From the NCBI RefSeq assembly GCF_004345365.1, contig NZ_SLVF01000002.1:704394-768393 (forward strand): a DNA stretch of 64,000 nt, read 5' to 3'. The DNA is from Kribbella sp. VKM Ac-2568. Its GTDB lineage: Bacteria; Actinomycetota; Actinomycetes; Propionibacteriales; Kribbellaceae. The notes below the pieces were generated by a model. That model was not told where the DNA came from. It made no database searches and worked only from the letters and a program-made list of their open reading frames with translations. This document shows positions 25,019 through 33,959 of the stretch, one piece after another. The position numbers and the translations under genes are program-made. Positions within the stretch are counted from its first letter, which is position 1; each line of letters opens with the position of its first letter.

Positions 25019-26152
25019 ATGAGCGGTCACCACGGGACTCACAACGACCTGCACAGCGAGCATGGCGCGCTGCCCGCCGAGCACCCGGGACGCGCAAAGA
25101 ACCCCGTCATCAAGGTGCTCGACCTGGCCTGGCTCGAGTTCATCAAGCCCGACCTGGCCGCCTCTGAGCGCTTCGCGCACGCGTTCGGGTTCACCACCGT
25201 GAGCCGTACGGCGGACGAGCTGCAGCTACGCGGGACCGATTCCGGCGCGCCCTGTGTGGTCGTCCGGCGCGGCCCACGCTCGAGGTATCTCGGTGCGGCC
25301 TTCCGGGCCGCGGACTCCGCCGACGTGGTGCGGCTCGCCGACGCCACCGGGACGAAGGTCGAGAAGCTGCCTGAGCATCTGGGCGGGGTCACCGCGGACC
25401 TGATCGACCCGGGTGGGGTCATGGTCCGGGTTGTCGCCGACACCCACGAGCTCCCGACACTGCCGCCGCAGCCGACGCAGGTGTTCAACTGGGGGCACGA
25501 TGTGCGTCGCGCCAACACCACGCAGCGCCCGCCGCATGCCCCCGCGAAGATCCAGCGGTTGGGCCACGTCGTGCTCCAGACAACGAGGTACATCGAGTCC
25601 CTGAACTGGTACCTGGAGCACCTCGGTCTCATCGTCAGCGACTTCAAGTACTTCGAGGGGCAGCGCGAGCGTGGCCCCACGATGAGCTTCATCCGCTGTG
25701 ACCGCGGCATGACTCCCACTGACCACCACACGCTGGCGATGATGCTCGGTCCCAGTAACCGGTACGTGCATTCGGCGTACCAGGTGGGCGACCTCGACGC
25801 GATGGCCGCCGGTGGAGAGTACCTCCGCGAGCTCGGCTTCTACCGCTCTTGGGGGATCGGTCGTCACATCGAGGGTAGCCAGATCTTCGACTACTGGCGC
25901 GACCCGGACGGGCTCCTGGTCGAGCACTTCGCGGACGGTGACCTGTTCGACTGCACCCTGGAGCCTGGTTGGTCGCCGATGACGGCGTCCGGGCTGGCCC
26001 AGTGGGGACCGCAGGCCACCAAGGACTTCCTGGGTCTCACACCAGGGCGAGACGCGTTGCGCGAGCTGATCTGGATGGCTCGCTCGCTGCGCGAAGACAA
26101 CGAGTTCGACCTGACCCGCCTCCGCGGCCTCCTGAAAGTGACGAGTTCATGA
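25019..26152 (+). CDS. Extradiol ring-cleavage dioxygenase (VOC type I)
   Basis: A 377-residue two-module VOC dioxygenase of the catechol 2,3-/2,3-dihydroxybiphenyl 1,2-dioxygenase type. The Fe(II) ligands of the active C-terminal module are His in RLGHVVLQT, His in YVHSAYQV and Glu in LLVEHFADGD. It cleaves a catecholic ring next to the two hydroxyls. The His-rich start (SGHHGTHNDLHSEHG) is a tail before the first module. The ATG follows GAGGAG. It is the first gene of a five-gene operon and overlaps the hydrolase gene by 4 bp (ATGA), which fits ring cleavage feeding the next enzyme. Confidence 0.88.
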   Translation: MSGHHGTHNDLHSEHGALPAEHPGRAKNPVIKVLDLAWLEFIKPDLAASERFAHAFGFTTVSRTADELQLRGTDSGAPCVVVRRGPRSRYLGAAFRAADSADVVRLADATGTKVEKLPEHLGGVTADLIDPGGVMVRVVADTHELPTLPPQPTQVFNWGHDVRRANTTQRPPHAPAKIQRLGHVVLQTTRYIESLNWYLEHLGLIVSDFKYFEGQRERGPTMSFIRCDRGMTPTDHHTLAMMLGPSNRYVHSAYQVGDLDAMAAGGEYLRELGFYRSWGIGRHIEGSQIFDYWRDPDGLLVEHFADGDLFDCTLEPGWSPMTASGLAQWGPQATKDFLGLTPGRDALRELIWMARSLREDNEFDLTRLRGLLKVTSS

Positions 26153-27087
26153 GCATCACGATCCTTCGCACGCCCGACGCCTGGTGGGTCCGCACTCCCG
26201 GCGGCGCCGCACGCATCGACACCGACGCAACGACCACCAGTGGGCTGCTCGCGGAGCCCCAGCAGATCGAGGCCGCCCGGGCGAGCAAGGACACGGCCGA
26301 CCCGGCCACCCTCGACCTGGTGTCCCCGGTGACGGCCCCCTGCCGGGTGGTGGCGCAGATGACGAACTTCGCCAGCCATGTGAAGGACTCAGGGCTCGAC
26401 CTGGACACCATCCCGCTGACGTTCTTCCGCAAGACGTCGGGGTCGCTCAGCGGCCCGTTCGACGACATCGTCCGCCCCGGTCACGTGCGCTACCTGGATT
26501 ACGAGGTCGAGATCGGCCTGGTGATCGGCCGGGAGTTGCCGGTGGGCACGCAGGTCACCGCAGACAACTGGACCTCGTTCGTGGCCGGCCTGGTGGTGAC
26601 CAACGACGTCTCCGCCCGAGACGTGCAGCTGCCGAAGACCCAGTTCTTCGAGTCCAAGTCGTACCCGACCTTCACGCCGGTCGGGCCGTCGCTGGTCCTG
26701 CTCGACGACGACGAGCTCAAGAGGTTCGGAGATCTGCGCCTGCGCCTCTGGGTCAACGGCGAGCTGCGCCAGGACTCGGTGGTCGACGACGACATGATCT
26801 ACTCGCCGCTCGAGGCCCTGCAGGCGCTGAGCCGGTTCCAGCGGCTGGACGCCGGTGACCTGCTCCTCACCGGGACCCCGGAAGGCACCGCCCTCAGCGC
26901 ACCGCCGAAGCCGGTCGAGATGATCGCCGCGTTCCTGCCCCCCGCGCTGAAATGGAAGATCTTCTTCCAGCGGCAGGCCCAGAACCCCAAGTACCTCAAG
27001 CACGGCGACGTCGTCGAGGTCGCCATCGGCACCGACGACGGTGCGATCGACCTCGGTCGGCAGCGCACCGTCGTGAGGACCCCCTGA
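26149..27087 (+). CDS. Fumarylacetoacetate hydrolase-family protein
   Basis: A 312-residue FAH-fold enzyme with the metal-binding acid set in YLDYEVEIGLVIGREL, VTNDVSARDVQ and LLTGTPEGTALS. Family members hydrolyse or decarboxylate 2-hydroxymuconate-type ring-cleavage products, so it probably acts on the product of the preceding dioxygenase. ATG 26149 overlaps the dioxygenase stop. The end overlaps the ligase start by one base (TGATG). Confidence 0.88.
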   Translation: MSITILRTPDAWWVRTPGGAARIDTDATTTSGLLAEPQQIEAARASKDTADPATLDLVSPVTAPCRVVAQMTNFASHVKDSGLDLDTIPLTFFRKTSGSLSGPFDDIVRPGHVRYLDYEVEIGLVIGRELPVGTQVTADNWTSFVAGLVVTNDVSARDVQLPKTQFFESKSYPTFTPVGPSLVLLDDDELKRFGDLRLRLWVNGELRQDSVVDDDMIYSPLEALQALSRFQRLDAGDLLLTGTPEGTALSAPPKPVEMIAAFLPPALKWKIFFQRQAQNPKYLKHGDVVEVAIGTDDGAIDLGRQRTVVRTP

Positions 27088-28970
27088 TGCGCGACCTGCT
27101 CTGGCCGACGTACGACGGGCCCGGCGACGTCGCTGCGATCGAGACCGTGCCACTCGCCGACCGCGGCCTCCCGGGCACGACGTACGAGCTCCTCGTCCGG
27201 GCCGCCGGCCTCTGGCCGGACCGCGTCGCCCTGTCCGTGCTCCCGAACGGCGAACGGTGGGAGCACCCGGCGGAGCGAACGTACGCCGAGCTGCTTATGG
27301 ACGTGCATCGCTACGCCAACGTGCTCCACATGCTCGGGGTGCGTCGAAGCGACGGGGTCGCCCTCCTTGCCCCGAACTGCGACGAGCTCGTCACCGCGAT
27401 CCTGGCCGCCCAGCTCGCCGGGATAGCGGCGCCGATCAACACCGGGCTCTCCGGGGAGCACACCGCCCAACTCCTGCGCAGGTCGGGCGCCCGGGTCCTT
27501 GTGGCTTCCGGACCCGAGCTCGCGCCGGAGGTGTGGGAGAGTGCCCGGGAGCTCGCCGTCGAGGCCGGGATGGAAGCCCTCCTCGCACTGGGCCCGAAGC
27601 GGGACGGCCAGGCCGAGGCGGAGCTGCAGCCGATAGACGTCGTCCGCGTCGGCGACCTGTCCGCCCTCGCGGCGGAGCAGCCGCACGACGCCTTCGTGGG
27701 TGAAACCCCCTCGGCCACCGACCTCGCCGCTCTCTTCCACACCGGCGGCACGACCGGCACGCCGAAACTCGCCGCCCACAACCACGCCAACGAGGTCAGC
27801 GACGCCTGGATGATCGCTGTCAACAGCCTGTTGCACGACGACGCAGTGGTGTTCGCGGCGCTGCCGCTCTTCCACGTCAACGCACTCGTCGTCACCGTTC
27901 TGGCCCCGCTGTTCAGGGGCCTCCAGGTCATCTGGGCAGGCCCCGAGGGCTACCGCGACCAAGCGCTCTACACGCACTTCTGGAAACTCGTCGAGCGCTA
28001 CGGGGTCACCACGATGAGCGCCGTGCCCACCGTGTACTCCGTCCTGGCCGGCTATCCCGTCGACGCCGACATCAGCAGCCTCCGCTTCGCCGTCGTCGGC
28101 GCTTCGCCCCTTCCTCAGTCGGTTCGGGACGGCTTTGAATCCGCTACCGGCATCCGGCTGGTCGAGGGCTACGGCCTCACCGAGGCCACGTGCGTCAGCG
28201 CACTGAGCTTTCCCCACCATCCACGTCTCGGGTCCGTCGGCCAGCGCCTGCCGTACCAGCAGGTGAAGGCCGTCCAGGTCACCGCCGACGGTGAGTGGGT
28301 CGACCTGCCTGCCGGTCAGGTCGGCGTGCTCGTCATCAGTGGACCGACCGTGTTCCGCGGCTACGTCACAGGCAGGACTCCCGACGTGCGTGTGCTGGAC
28401 GGCATGGGCAAGCTGCGCGACGGCTGGCTGGACACCGGGGATCTTGCCTGGGTCGACCCGGACGGCTTCATCCACCTCGCCGGCCGAGCCAAAGACCTGA
28501 TCATCCGCGGCGGTCACAACATCGACCCGGCGGTCATCGAGAGCGTGCTGCTGGCACACCCGGCGGTCACGGCCGCGCAGGCAGTGGGTCGTCCGGACCC
28601 GCACGCCGGCGAGGTGCCGGTCGCGTTCGTCACGCTCGCCCCGGGCACCAGCGCGACCCCCGAAGAACTACGTGCCTGGGCCGGCGACCACGTGCCCGAG
28701 CAGGCGGCGGCGCCCAAGGCCGTCACCGTGCTGGACGCACTCCCCGTCACCCTCGTGGGCAAGCCGTTCAAACCCGCCCTGCGCGCCGAGGCCACCCGAG
28801 AGGCCATCGCCGACGCGCTCCGCGACATCCCCTCGGTCAACGGAGTCCGAGCAACGGTCGCGGACGGCGCGGTCCTCGTCGTCGTCGGCCTGGCCCACGG
28901 CGCCGAGGAGACCTCAGTCAGGAAAACACTCGACCGCTTCGCCATCACCTGGAGATTGGAACTGTCATGA
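27087..28970 (+). CDS. AMP-forming acyl-CoA synthetase
   Basis: A 627-residue ANL-superfamily ligase. The phosphate loop is HTGGTTGTPK near residue 220, motif A5 reads EGYGLTEAT, and LDTGDLAWVDPDGFIHLAGRAKDLIIRGGHNI carries the hinge Asp in RAKD. The catalytic Lys is probably the one in VGKPFKPALR. It activates a carboxylic acid as the CoA thioester, either the aromatic substrate's side chain or a ring-cleavage product. Placement after the FAH gene with a TGATG overlap puts it in the same pathway. Confidence 0.88.
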   Translation: MRDLLWPTYDGPGDVAAIETVPLADRGLPGTTYELLVRAAGLWPDRVALSVLPNGERWEHPAERTYAELLMDVHRYANVLHMLGVRRSDGVALLAPNCDELVTAILAAQLAGIAAPINTGLSGEHTAQLLRRSGARVLVASGPELAPEVWESARELAVEAGMEALLALGPKRDGQAEAELQPIDVVRVGDLSALAAEQPHDAFVGETPSATDLAALFHTGGTTGTPKLAAHNHANEVSDAWMIAVNSLLHDDAVVFAALPLFHVNALVVTVLAPLFRGLQVIWAGPEGYRDQALYTHFWKLVERYGVTTMSAVPTVYSVLAGYPVDADISSLRFAVVGASPLPQSVRDGFESATGIRLVEGYGLTEATCVSALSFPHHPRLGSVGQRLPYQQVKAVQVTADGEWVDLPAGQVGVLVISGPTVFRGYVTGRTPDVRVLDGMGKLRDGWLDTGDLAWVDPDGFIHLAGRAKDLIIRGGHNIDPAVIESVLLAHPAVTAAQAVGRPDPHAGEVPVAFVTLAPGTSATPEELRAWAGDHVPEQAAAPKAVTVLDALPVTLVGKPFKPALRAEATREAIADALRDIPSVNGVRATVADGAVLVVVGLAHGAEETSVRKTLDRFAITWRLELS

Positions 28971-29320
28971 ACCCCACATCGATTCTTGCGGGCATCCTCG
29001 TCGTAGCCTTCGCGGCCCTCGGCTCGGCCAAGCTCGCCGCCGTACCCGCCATGCGTGCAAAGGCCGAACACGTCGGCTTCAGCGTCGCGGCCTACCGACG
29101 GATCGGCCTTCTCGAGGTCGTCGCCGTCGTCGGCCTTCTCGTCGGCGCGTTCGTCCCGGTGATCGGTGCCCTGGCCGCCGCGGGACTCCTGATGCTCCTT
29201 GGTGGGGCAGTCGTGGCACACCTGCGCAACGGCGACCGCCTGCGCGAGATCGCACCGGCCGTCGTCCTCAGCCTGGTGACCCTCAGCTTCCTGCTTCTCG
29301 TGGTCGCAGACCTGCGATGA
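28967..29320 (+). CDS. DoxX-family small membrane protein
   Basis: A 117-residue protein with four hydrophobic helices (MNPTSILAGILVVAFAALGS..., GLLEVVAVVGLLVGAFVPVIG, LAAAGLLMLLGGAVVAHL, VVLSLVTLSFLLLVVADL) typical of DoxX-like proteins. Its role in aromatic catabolic operons is unknown; substrate entry or membrane redox coupling have been suggested for relatives. ATGA overlap with the ligase gene before it and with the hydroxylase gene after it. Confidence 0.8.
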   Translation: MNPTSILAGILVVAFAALGSAKLAAVPAMRAKAEHVGFSVAAYRRIGLLEVVAVVGLLVGAFVPVIGALAAAGLLMLLGGAVVAHLRNGDRLREIAPAVVLSLVTLSFLLLVVADLR

Positions 29321-30852
29321 ACCGTTCTCAGCAGACCAGCGCCGACCCGATTCCCGTCGTCATCGTGGGGGCCGGCCCCGTCGGCCTCGCCGCCGCCACC
29401 CTTCTCGGGCAGTACGGCGTCGACTGCCTCGTCCTGGACCGCTGGGACGGCGTCTACCCCCAGCCGCGGGCCGTCCACCTCGACGACGAGACCTATCGGA
29501 TCCTCGCGCGACTCGGCATAGCCAAGCAGTTCGCAGCCGTGTCCCGGCCCACTCGCGGACTGCGGCTGATCGACCGGAACCACCGGGTGTTCGCGGTGTT
29601 CGACCGGGCCGACGACTACCGCCGGCACGGGCACCCCAAGGCCAACATGTTCGACCAGCCCGCGCTCGAGCACCTGATGCGCACCAACCTCAAGGACCAG
29701 ACCACAGTCAGCCTGCGCGGGGACGTCGAAGTCACCGACGTTGCCCAGGACGGCCGGAGTCGGGTCCGGGTGGACTTTACCGACCGGCTCACCGGCGAGC
29801 ACGAGTCCGTGCTGGCCACCTACGTCCTGGGCTGTGACGGAGCCAACAGCGTGGTGCGCACGGCGATCGGCTCGACGATGGAGGACCTCAAGTTCGAGCA
29901 GCGCTGGCTTGTGGTCGACGTGGCCGGCACGGTCGAGCTCGACCAGTGGGAAGGCGTACACCAGGTCTGCGACCACGAGCGCGCGGCGACGTACATGCGC
30001 ATCAGCGACGCCCGCTACCGCTGGGAGTTCCGGCTGCTGGCCGGCGAGACCGCCGCCGACTTCGACTCCATTGGAGCCCTCGAGCCCCTCATCGGACCGT
30101 GGGTCGAGGGCATCGCCGGCGACCAGCTCGAGCTGGTGCGCGTCGCGGAGTACACCTTCCGGGCCCAGTTGGCGGACCGCTGGCGACACGGCAATGTGTT
30201 CCTCCTCGGCGACGCCGCCCACCTGACGCCACCCTTCATCGGACAGGGGTTGTGCGCTGGACTCCGCGACTCGATGAACCTCAGCTGGAAGATCGCGGGC
30301 GTCCTCTCCCGAGACCTGCCCGAGTCGATGCTCGACACCTACGAGGTGGAGCGCAAACCACACGCCCGGGCCCTCATCCAGCTCGCAAAGCTCATCGGCG
30401 TCTCCATGACTCAGGGGGGTAGGGCGGGCGGCCTGCTCCGCCGGGCTATCGCCCCGCGGCTGCACTGGGTCCCTGGCCTCCGCGCTCGCCTTCTCGACGG
30501 CGAGACACCCCCGCTGCGCCGGTCCGATCTGGTGGATCGACGTAGGCTCCGCAAGTCTCTCAACGGGCGGCTGTGCCCGAACGCGCCCCTGACGAATGGC
30601 ATCCGATACGACGACGTGACCCGTGGCGGGTTCGTGTTCGTGAGCCGCGTACAGCTCTCACCCGAGCAGCGGGCGGTGCTGGCATGCCGCGGGACGGAGG
30701 TGCTCGAGGTGGCACCCGACTCAGCCCTAGACAAGTGGCTCGCACACGGCAAGGCTGCGGCCGCACTAGTACGACCGGACTTCACGGTGCTGCGGGCCGG
30801 CCGCGACGTCGCTTCGCTATGCGAAGCAACACCGAGGTTCCTGGTTGCCTGA
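29317..30852 (+). CDS. FAD-dependent aromatic hydroxylase (MhpA-like)
   Basis: A 511-residue class A flavoprotein monooxygenase. The FAD-binding GxGxxG is VIVGAGPVGLAAATLLG near residue 14, the DG motif is VLGCDGANSVVR and the GD motif FLLGDAAHLTPPFIGQG. It resembles 3-(3-hydroxyphenyl)propionate hydroxylases, which add a ring hydroxyl with NAD(P)H and O2 to form the catechol cleaved by the extradiol enzyme. ATGA overlap with the DoxX gene; last gene of the operon. Confidence 0.88.
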   Translation: MNRSQQTSADPIPVVIVGAGPVGLAAATLLGQYGVDCLVLDRWDGVYPQPRAVHLDDETYRILARLGIAKQFAAVSRPTRGLRLIDRNHRVFAVFDRADDYRRHGHPKANMFDQPALEHLMRTNLKDQTTVSLRGDVEVTDVAQDGRSRVRVDFTDRLTGEHESVLATYVLGCDGANSVVRTAIGSTMEDLKFEQRWLVVDVAGTVELDQWEGVHQVCDHERAATYMRISDARYRWEFRLLAGETAADFDSIGALEPLIGPWVEGIAGDQLELVRVAEYTFRAQLADRWRHGNVFLLGDAAHLTPPFIGQGLCAGLRDSMNLSWKIAGVLSRDLPESMLDTYEVERKPHARALIQLAKLIGVSMTQGGRAGGLLRRAIAPRLHWVPGLRARLLDGETPPLRRSDLVDRRRLRKSLNGRLCPNAPLTNGIRYDDVTRGGFVFVSRVQLSPEQRAVLACRGTEVLEVAPDSALDKWLAHGKAAAALVRPDFTVLRAGRDVASLCEATPRFLVA

Positions 30853-30892
30853 CGAACGCATCCGCCGCGAAACGGCAGCTGGCGGCTACGCG

Positions 30893-31522
30893 CTATTCGC
30901 GGCCGACCCAGGTGGCGACGCACGCCTCATTGCCCTCGGCGTCGGCCAGGACCCACCACATCGGCGCGTGCGCGTCGGAGACCAGGTGGCCGCCCGCGGC
31001 CAGGGCGGCGGAGATGCGGGCCTCGGCCTGATCATGGGGGACGGCGACATCGAGGTGCATGCGGTTGCGCTGTGGGCGGGCCGCATTCATTTGCTGCAAC
31101 CCGAAGCCCGGGCCGCGGCGCAACGGGTCGAACAGGTAGTCGTCGCCGATCTGGCGGTAGCCGAGCAGCGCCCGCCAGAACGGCAGCACGTCCGCGCCGA
31201 CTAGTGCGTCAAGAGTGACGTTGACGAGCTGCACGGCGGTCGGGTCGGCGGGAATGTCCAGTTCCTTGGCGGCGGCAGATATCCGCCGGGCCAGCGCGAT
31301 GTCGCGCCGCCCGAGGGACACCGTGACGCCGGCGGACCGTAGGTCGACACTGAGGTACTCCTGCTCGGCTCCCCCGGCGAGCCGGCCGATCTCATCGACG
31401 AACGCGATGCCCTTGGCCAGCGAGCCGGTCCGAAAATGGCCCGAGGCCACGTGGTAGAGGGAGCGCCAGTCCTCGACATCGTCGGCCGCGTGGAACTGCC
31501 CGGCCGTGATCTGCTCGGTCAT
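30893..31522 (-). CDS. Degenerate pterin-carbinolamine dehydratase domain fused to a VOC domain
   Basis: A 209-residue fusion. The first 95 residues (DVEDWRSLYHVASGHFRTGSLAKG... then ALARRISAAAKELDI) follow the 4a-hydroxytetrahydrobiopterin dehydratase fold but lack the usual catalytic His pairs. The rest is a VOC module (LPFWRALLGY, NRMHLDVAVPHD, MWWVLADAEGNEACV). Function unknown. The open frame reaches 31600; ATG 31522 begins the first domain. It is convergent with the aromatic operon, about 40 bp apart. Confidence 0.72.
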   Translation of the reverse strand: MTEQITAGQFHAADDVEDWRSLYHVASGHFRTGSLAKGIAFVDEIGRLAGGAEQEYLSVDLRSAGVTVSLGRRDIALARRISAAAKELDIPADPTAVQLVNVTLDALVGADVLPFWRALLGYRQIGDDYLFDPLRRGPGFGLQQMNAARPQRNRMHLDVAVPHDQAEARISAALAAGGHLVSDAHAPMWWVLADAEGNEACVATWVGRE

Positions 31523-32108
31523 GCCGGCGAACCTAACATCGGCGGCGCGATGGATGCCCGCGCGGGCAAGCGTCGGGACAGCACCCCACAGGGCCGGCAT
31601 CCGGGTCGGTCAGACACTGACAAGGCGAGGATCCGCACGCTGACCCGGACCTGCCAGCCTGAGATGAACTCTTCGGACTCGGGGTTGCGCCATCGCGCCC
31701 GACCGCGCAACGGTAGAAATATAACCTGACCGCCGCCCGCCTGAAGCTCGGCTACCTGGTCTGACCCGTCAGCCATCTCGAGACCCAGCTGTTGCAGCGA
31801 CGGCGTATCTGCACGCCTTGTCCCGGCCGAAGGCGAGCGCAGCTCGGGTGGCGGGCCATGAGCGTGCGCCGGCCTCGATTGAGCGGATCATCGGGCGGTG
31901 GCCAGTGCAATGAAGCAGACCGCGACTGGACTGGCGAGCACCAGAAAGGGCGTCGTGCACGCATTGTGACTGTGCCATTTCGCGCAGCCGCGCCTTGGGC
32001 GACTCTGACACCTCGGCCCAACGGTCGCCCCACCGTGCTCGCGTCCAGGGTGATCACCAGTAGGCGCCACAGATGCGATGAACGCGATACGGCACGACCG
32101 TCGATGGT
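31523..32108. other. About 590 bases without a recognisable gene
   Basis: Open frames on both strands here lack family motifs and usable starts. I see no RNA-like fold or repeat. Confidence 0.4.
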
Positions 32109-32849
32109 ATGACTACGAACCAGATGACCTTGGCGAACCCCAAGCGGATAAGGCTCGTCGACCACGCCGACGTTGCTCGCCTCACCGCCGTTCAAAATCC
32201 ACTGACGAACCTCGTCGGTCGGCTGGCCACCGTGCCGGGCCTCGTCCGGCCCGGCATCGCGCACTGGGACATGAAGACGCGTCTCCCCCTTCACCCGCTC
32301 TCCAACGAGAACGCGTACGGCGACCCGCAGTTGCTGCGCGACCTCGCCGTACCAGGTGAAGCCTTCGCCCATCGGCTCGGCGTGGACGTCATCGTCGGCG
32401 CCGAGACCGGTGGCATCCCGCTGGCCACCGCCGTCGCGCTGGCCGGCGACCTTCCGTTCGCGTTCGTCCGCAAGCCCGGTTACGTGGGGCACGAGGACCA
32501 CGAACCACGCGTCCGCGGAGCGGCAGTCGCTGGCCAGCGAGTGCTGCTCGTCGACGACGCGGTCTCATCGGGCAGGGCGCTCGAAGCCTTCGCAGACGAG
32601 CTCCAGAGCGAAGGCGCGAGCCTCGTCGGCGTCTTCGCGCTCGTCGACATGCGCGACGTTGCTACTTCGGTGGCTCCGATCGCCGTGACGCTTCCGATCG
32701 AGTCCATCGCGACCTACCTCGAGGTACTCACGGCAGCCACCGATCACGGCATACTCGACCCGGCAACCCACCAGCTCGCCGTCGATGCCCTCGTCAACCA
32801 CTGGCCCAACGACGACCCCCGCTGGACGCTCCTGAACCAAGCTGCCTGA
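32109..32849 (+). CDS. Orotate phosphoribosyltransferase-like protein
   Basis: A 246-residue type I phosphoribosyltransferase. The PRPP-binding motif VLLVDDAVSSGRA is near residue 145, with the pyrophosphate loop in VIVGAETGGIPLA and FVRKPGYVGHEDH resembling the flexible OPRT loop. It transfers ribose 5-phosphate from PRPP to a base; whether orotate is the substrate is uncertain, because no pyrimidine biosynthesis genes are nearby. No clear ribosome site before ATG 32109, so an alternative nearby start or leaderless translation is possible. Confidence 0.78.
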   Translation: MTTNQMTLANPKRIRLVDHADVARLTAVQNPLTNLVGRLATVPGLVRPGIAHWDMKTRLPLHPLSNENAYGDPQLLRDLAVPGEAFAHRLGVDVIVGAETGGIPLATAVALAGDLPFAFVRKPGYVGHEDHEPRVRGAAVAGQRVLLVDDAVSSGRALEAFADELQSEGASLVGVFALVDMRDVATSVAPIAVTLPIESIATYLEVLTAATDHGILDPATHQLAVDALVNHWPNDDPRWTLLNQAA

Positions 32850-33088
32850 CGGCAAGCCACTCGGCTACGCCACCACAGCCCACCGGAGCCCAAGGGCAAA
32901 CCGTCGGCACCGCGTGGGCCGCCACCCCGCGGCTGCGCGGGCAGCGGCCGACGACGGGATCGGTCAGCTTCCTAGCCGAGCCACGGAGGTGATTTGACTG
33001 CAACCTCGTCCGATCCGCCCAGGCCTCCCTTGCGGGGACATTGCGGCGCAGAATGGGATCCGAGATAGTGACGAACGCGCTGAAGGCG

Positions 33089-33505
33089 ATGATCATCATG
33101 CGCAAACTGCTCGTGACCGCCGCGGCGGTCTGTGCCGCCGTCGGAGCGAAGATCGGCATCGACAAGCTGCGGCGATCCAGCCGAGCCGAGAGCACCATCG
33201 CGGACCTGCGCCGCCGAGGCCGTCATCTGGCCGGCCAGGCGAAGGGCGTGGCCTACCACGCGCTGCGGCGCCACCCGGACGCCAACGTCGACGACGCGAC
33301 GCTGGCCGACCGCGTGCGCTCCAGCATCGGGCCGTTGGAGAAGCGGCTCCACGTGCCACGGGTGCACGTCACGGTCGAGAACGGCACCGTGATCCTGCAC
33401 GGCGAAGTCCCCAACAACGAGGCGGAAGCCGAGATCGTCAAGGCCGTCGACGGCATCGCCGGAGTCCGCGATGTGCGGTCGCACCTCACCCGCACCCCCA
33501 CCTGA
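33089..33505 (+). CDS. BON-domain protein with N-terminal anchor
   Basis: About 138 residues: a short hydrophobic N-terminus (MIIMRKLLVTAAAVCAAVGAK), a basic linker, and a BON domain from about residue 65 (ATLADRVRSSIGPLEKRL, VENGTVILHGEVPNNEAEAEIVKAV). BON domains bind lipid or polysaccharide and are common in envelope-stress proteins. The N-terminus could be an anchor or signal. The frame is open from 33041; ATG 33089 has GAAGGCG just before it, ATG 33098 is also possible. Confidence 0.7.
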   Translation: MIIMRKLLVTAAAVCAAVGAKIGIDKLRRSSRAESTIADLRRRGRHLAGQAKGVAYHALRRHPDANVDDATLADRVRSSIGPLEKRLHVPRVHVTVENGTVILHGEVPNNEAEAEIVKAVDGIAGVRDVRSHLTRTPT

Positions 33506-33959
33506 CACCGCCGCCGCCCAGGCCGCCGGCGTCGTGAACAAGCGAGGCCTGAGCACTGTCGAGCAGCGCAGTGCTCGGATGGCAGGGGTACCGGGCTACG
33601 CACGACCAGTCGGCGGGTCGAATGTCAAGGAAGGCCAGCCAGAGCAAGCTAATACCGACCATCGCATTACAGGTTGCTCCACCCACTCTGGGTTGTCGCC
33701 AGCGCACCAGCCGGGCCGAACGGCTGTCAGGACTGTCGTTTCTTGGCATGCTCCGACTCGTCTCATTGACAGAGCATGTCGCGTCACGAACCGAGCCACG
33801 CCGCGACGAGCTGTGTCGCATCAGGCCAGAGCTTTCCTGAACCGACAAGCATTCACCGGGACCGGCAGGAACCAAACGGAGGATTGAGTGAGAAGGAGAT
33901 CAGGAGCCAGCCTCAGGAACCGCCCACATGATGTCGGCACCAACTGGTGGTCACGGTTG
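33506..33959. other. About 450 bases without a recognisable gene
   Basis: Both strands carry open frames of 60-130 codons with no known motif and poor start contexts. Nothing structural stands out. Confidence 0.4.

Noticed and set aside
32850..33088. A tRNA-like gene in the spacer after the phosphoribosyltransferase gene
   Set aside because: Some GC-rich inverted repeats are present, but no cloverleaf with a T-loop and anticodon arm could be drawn.
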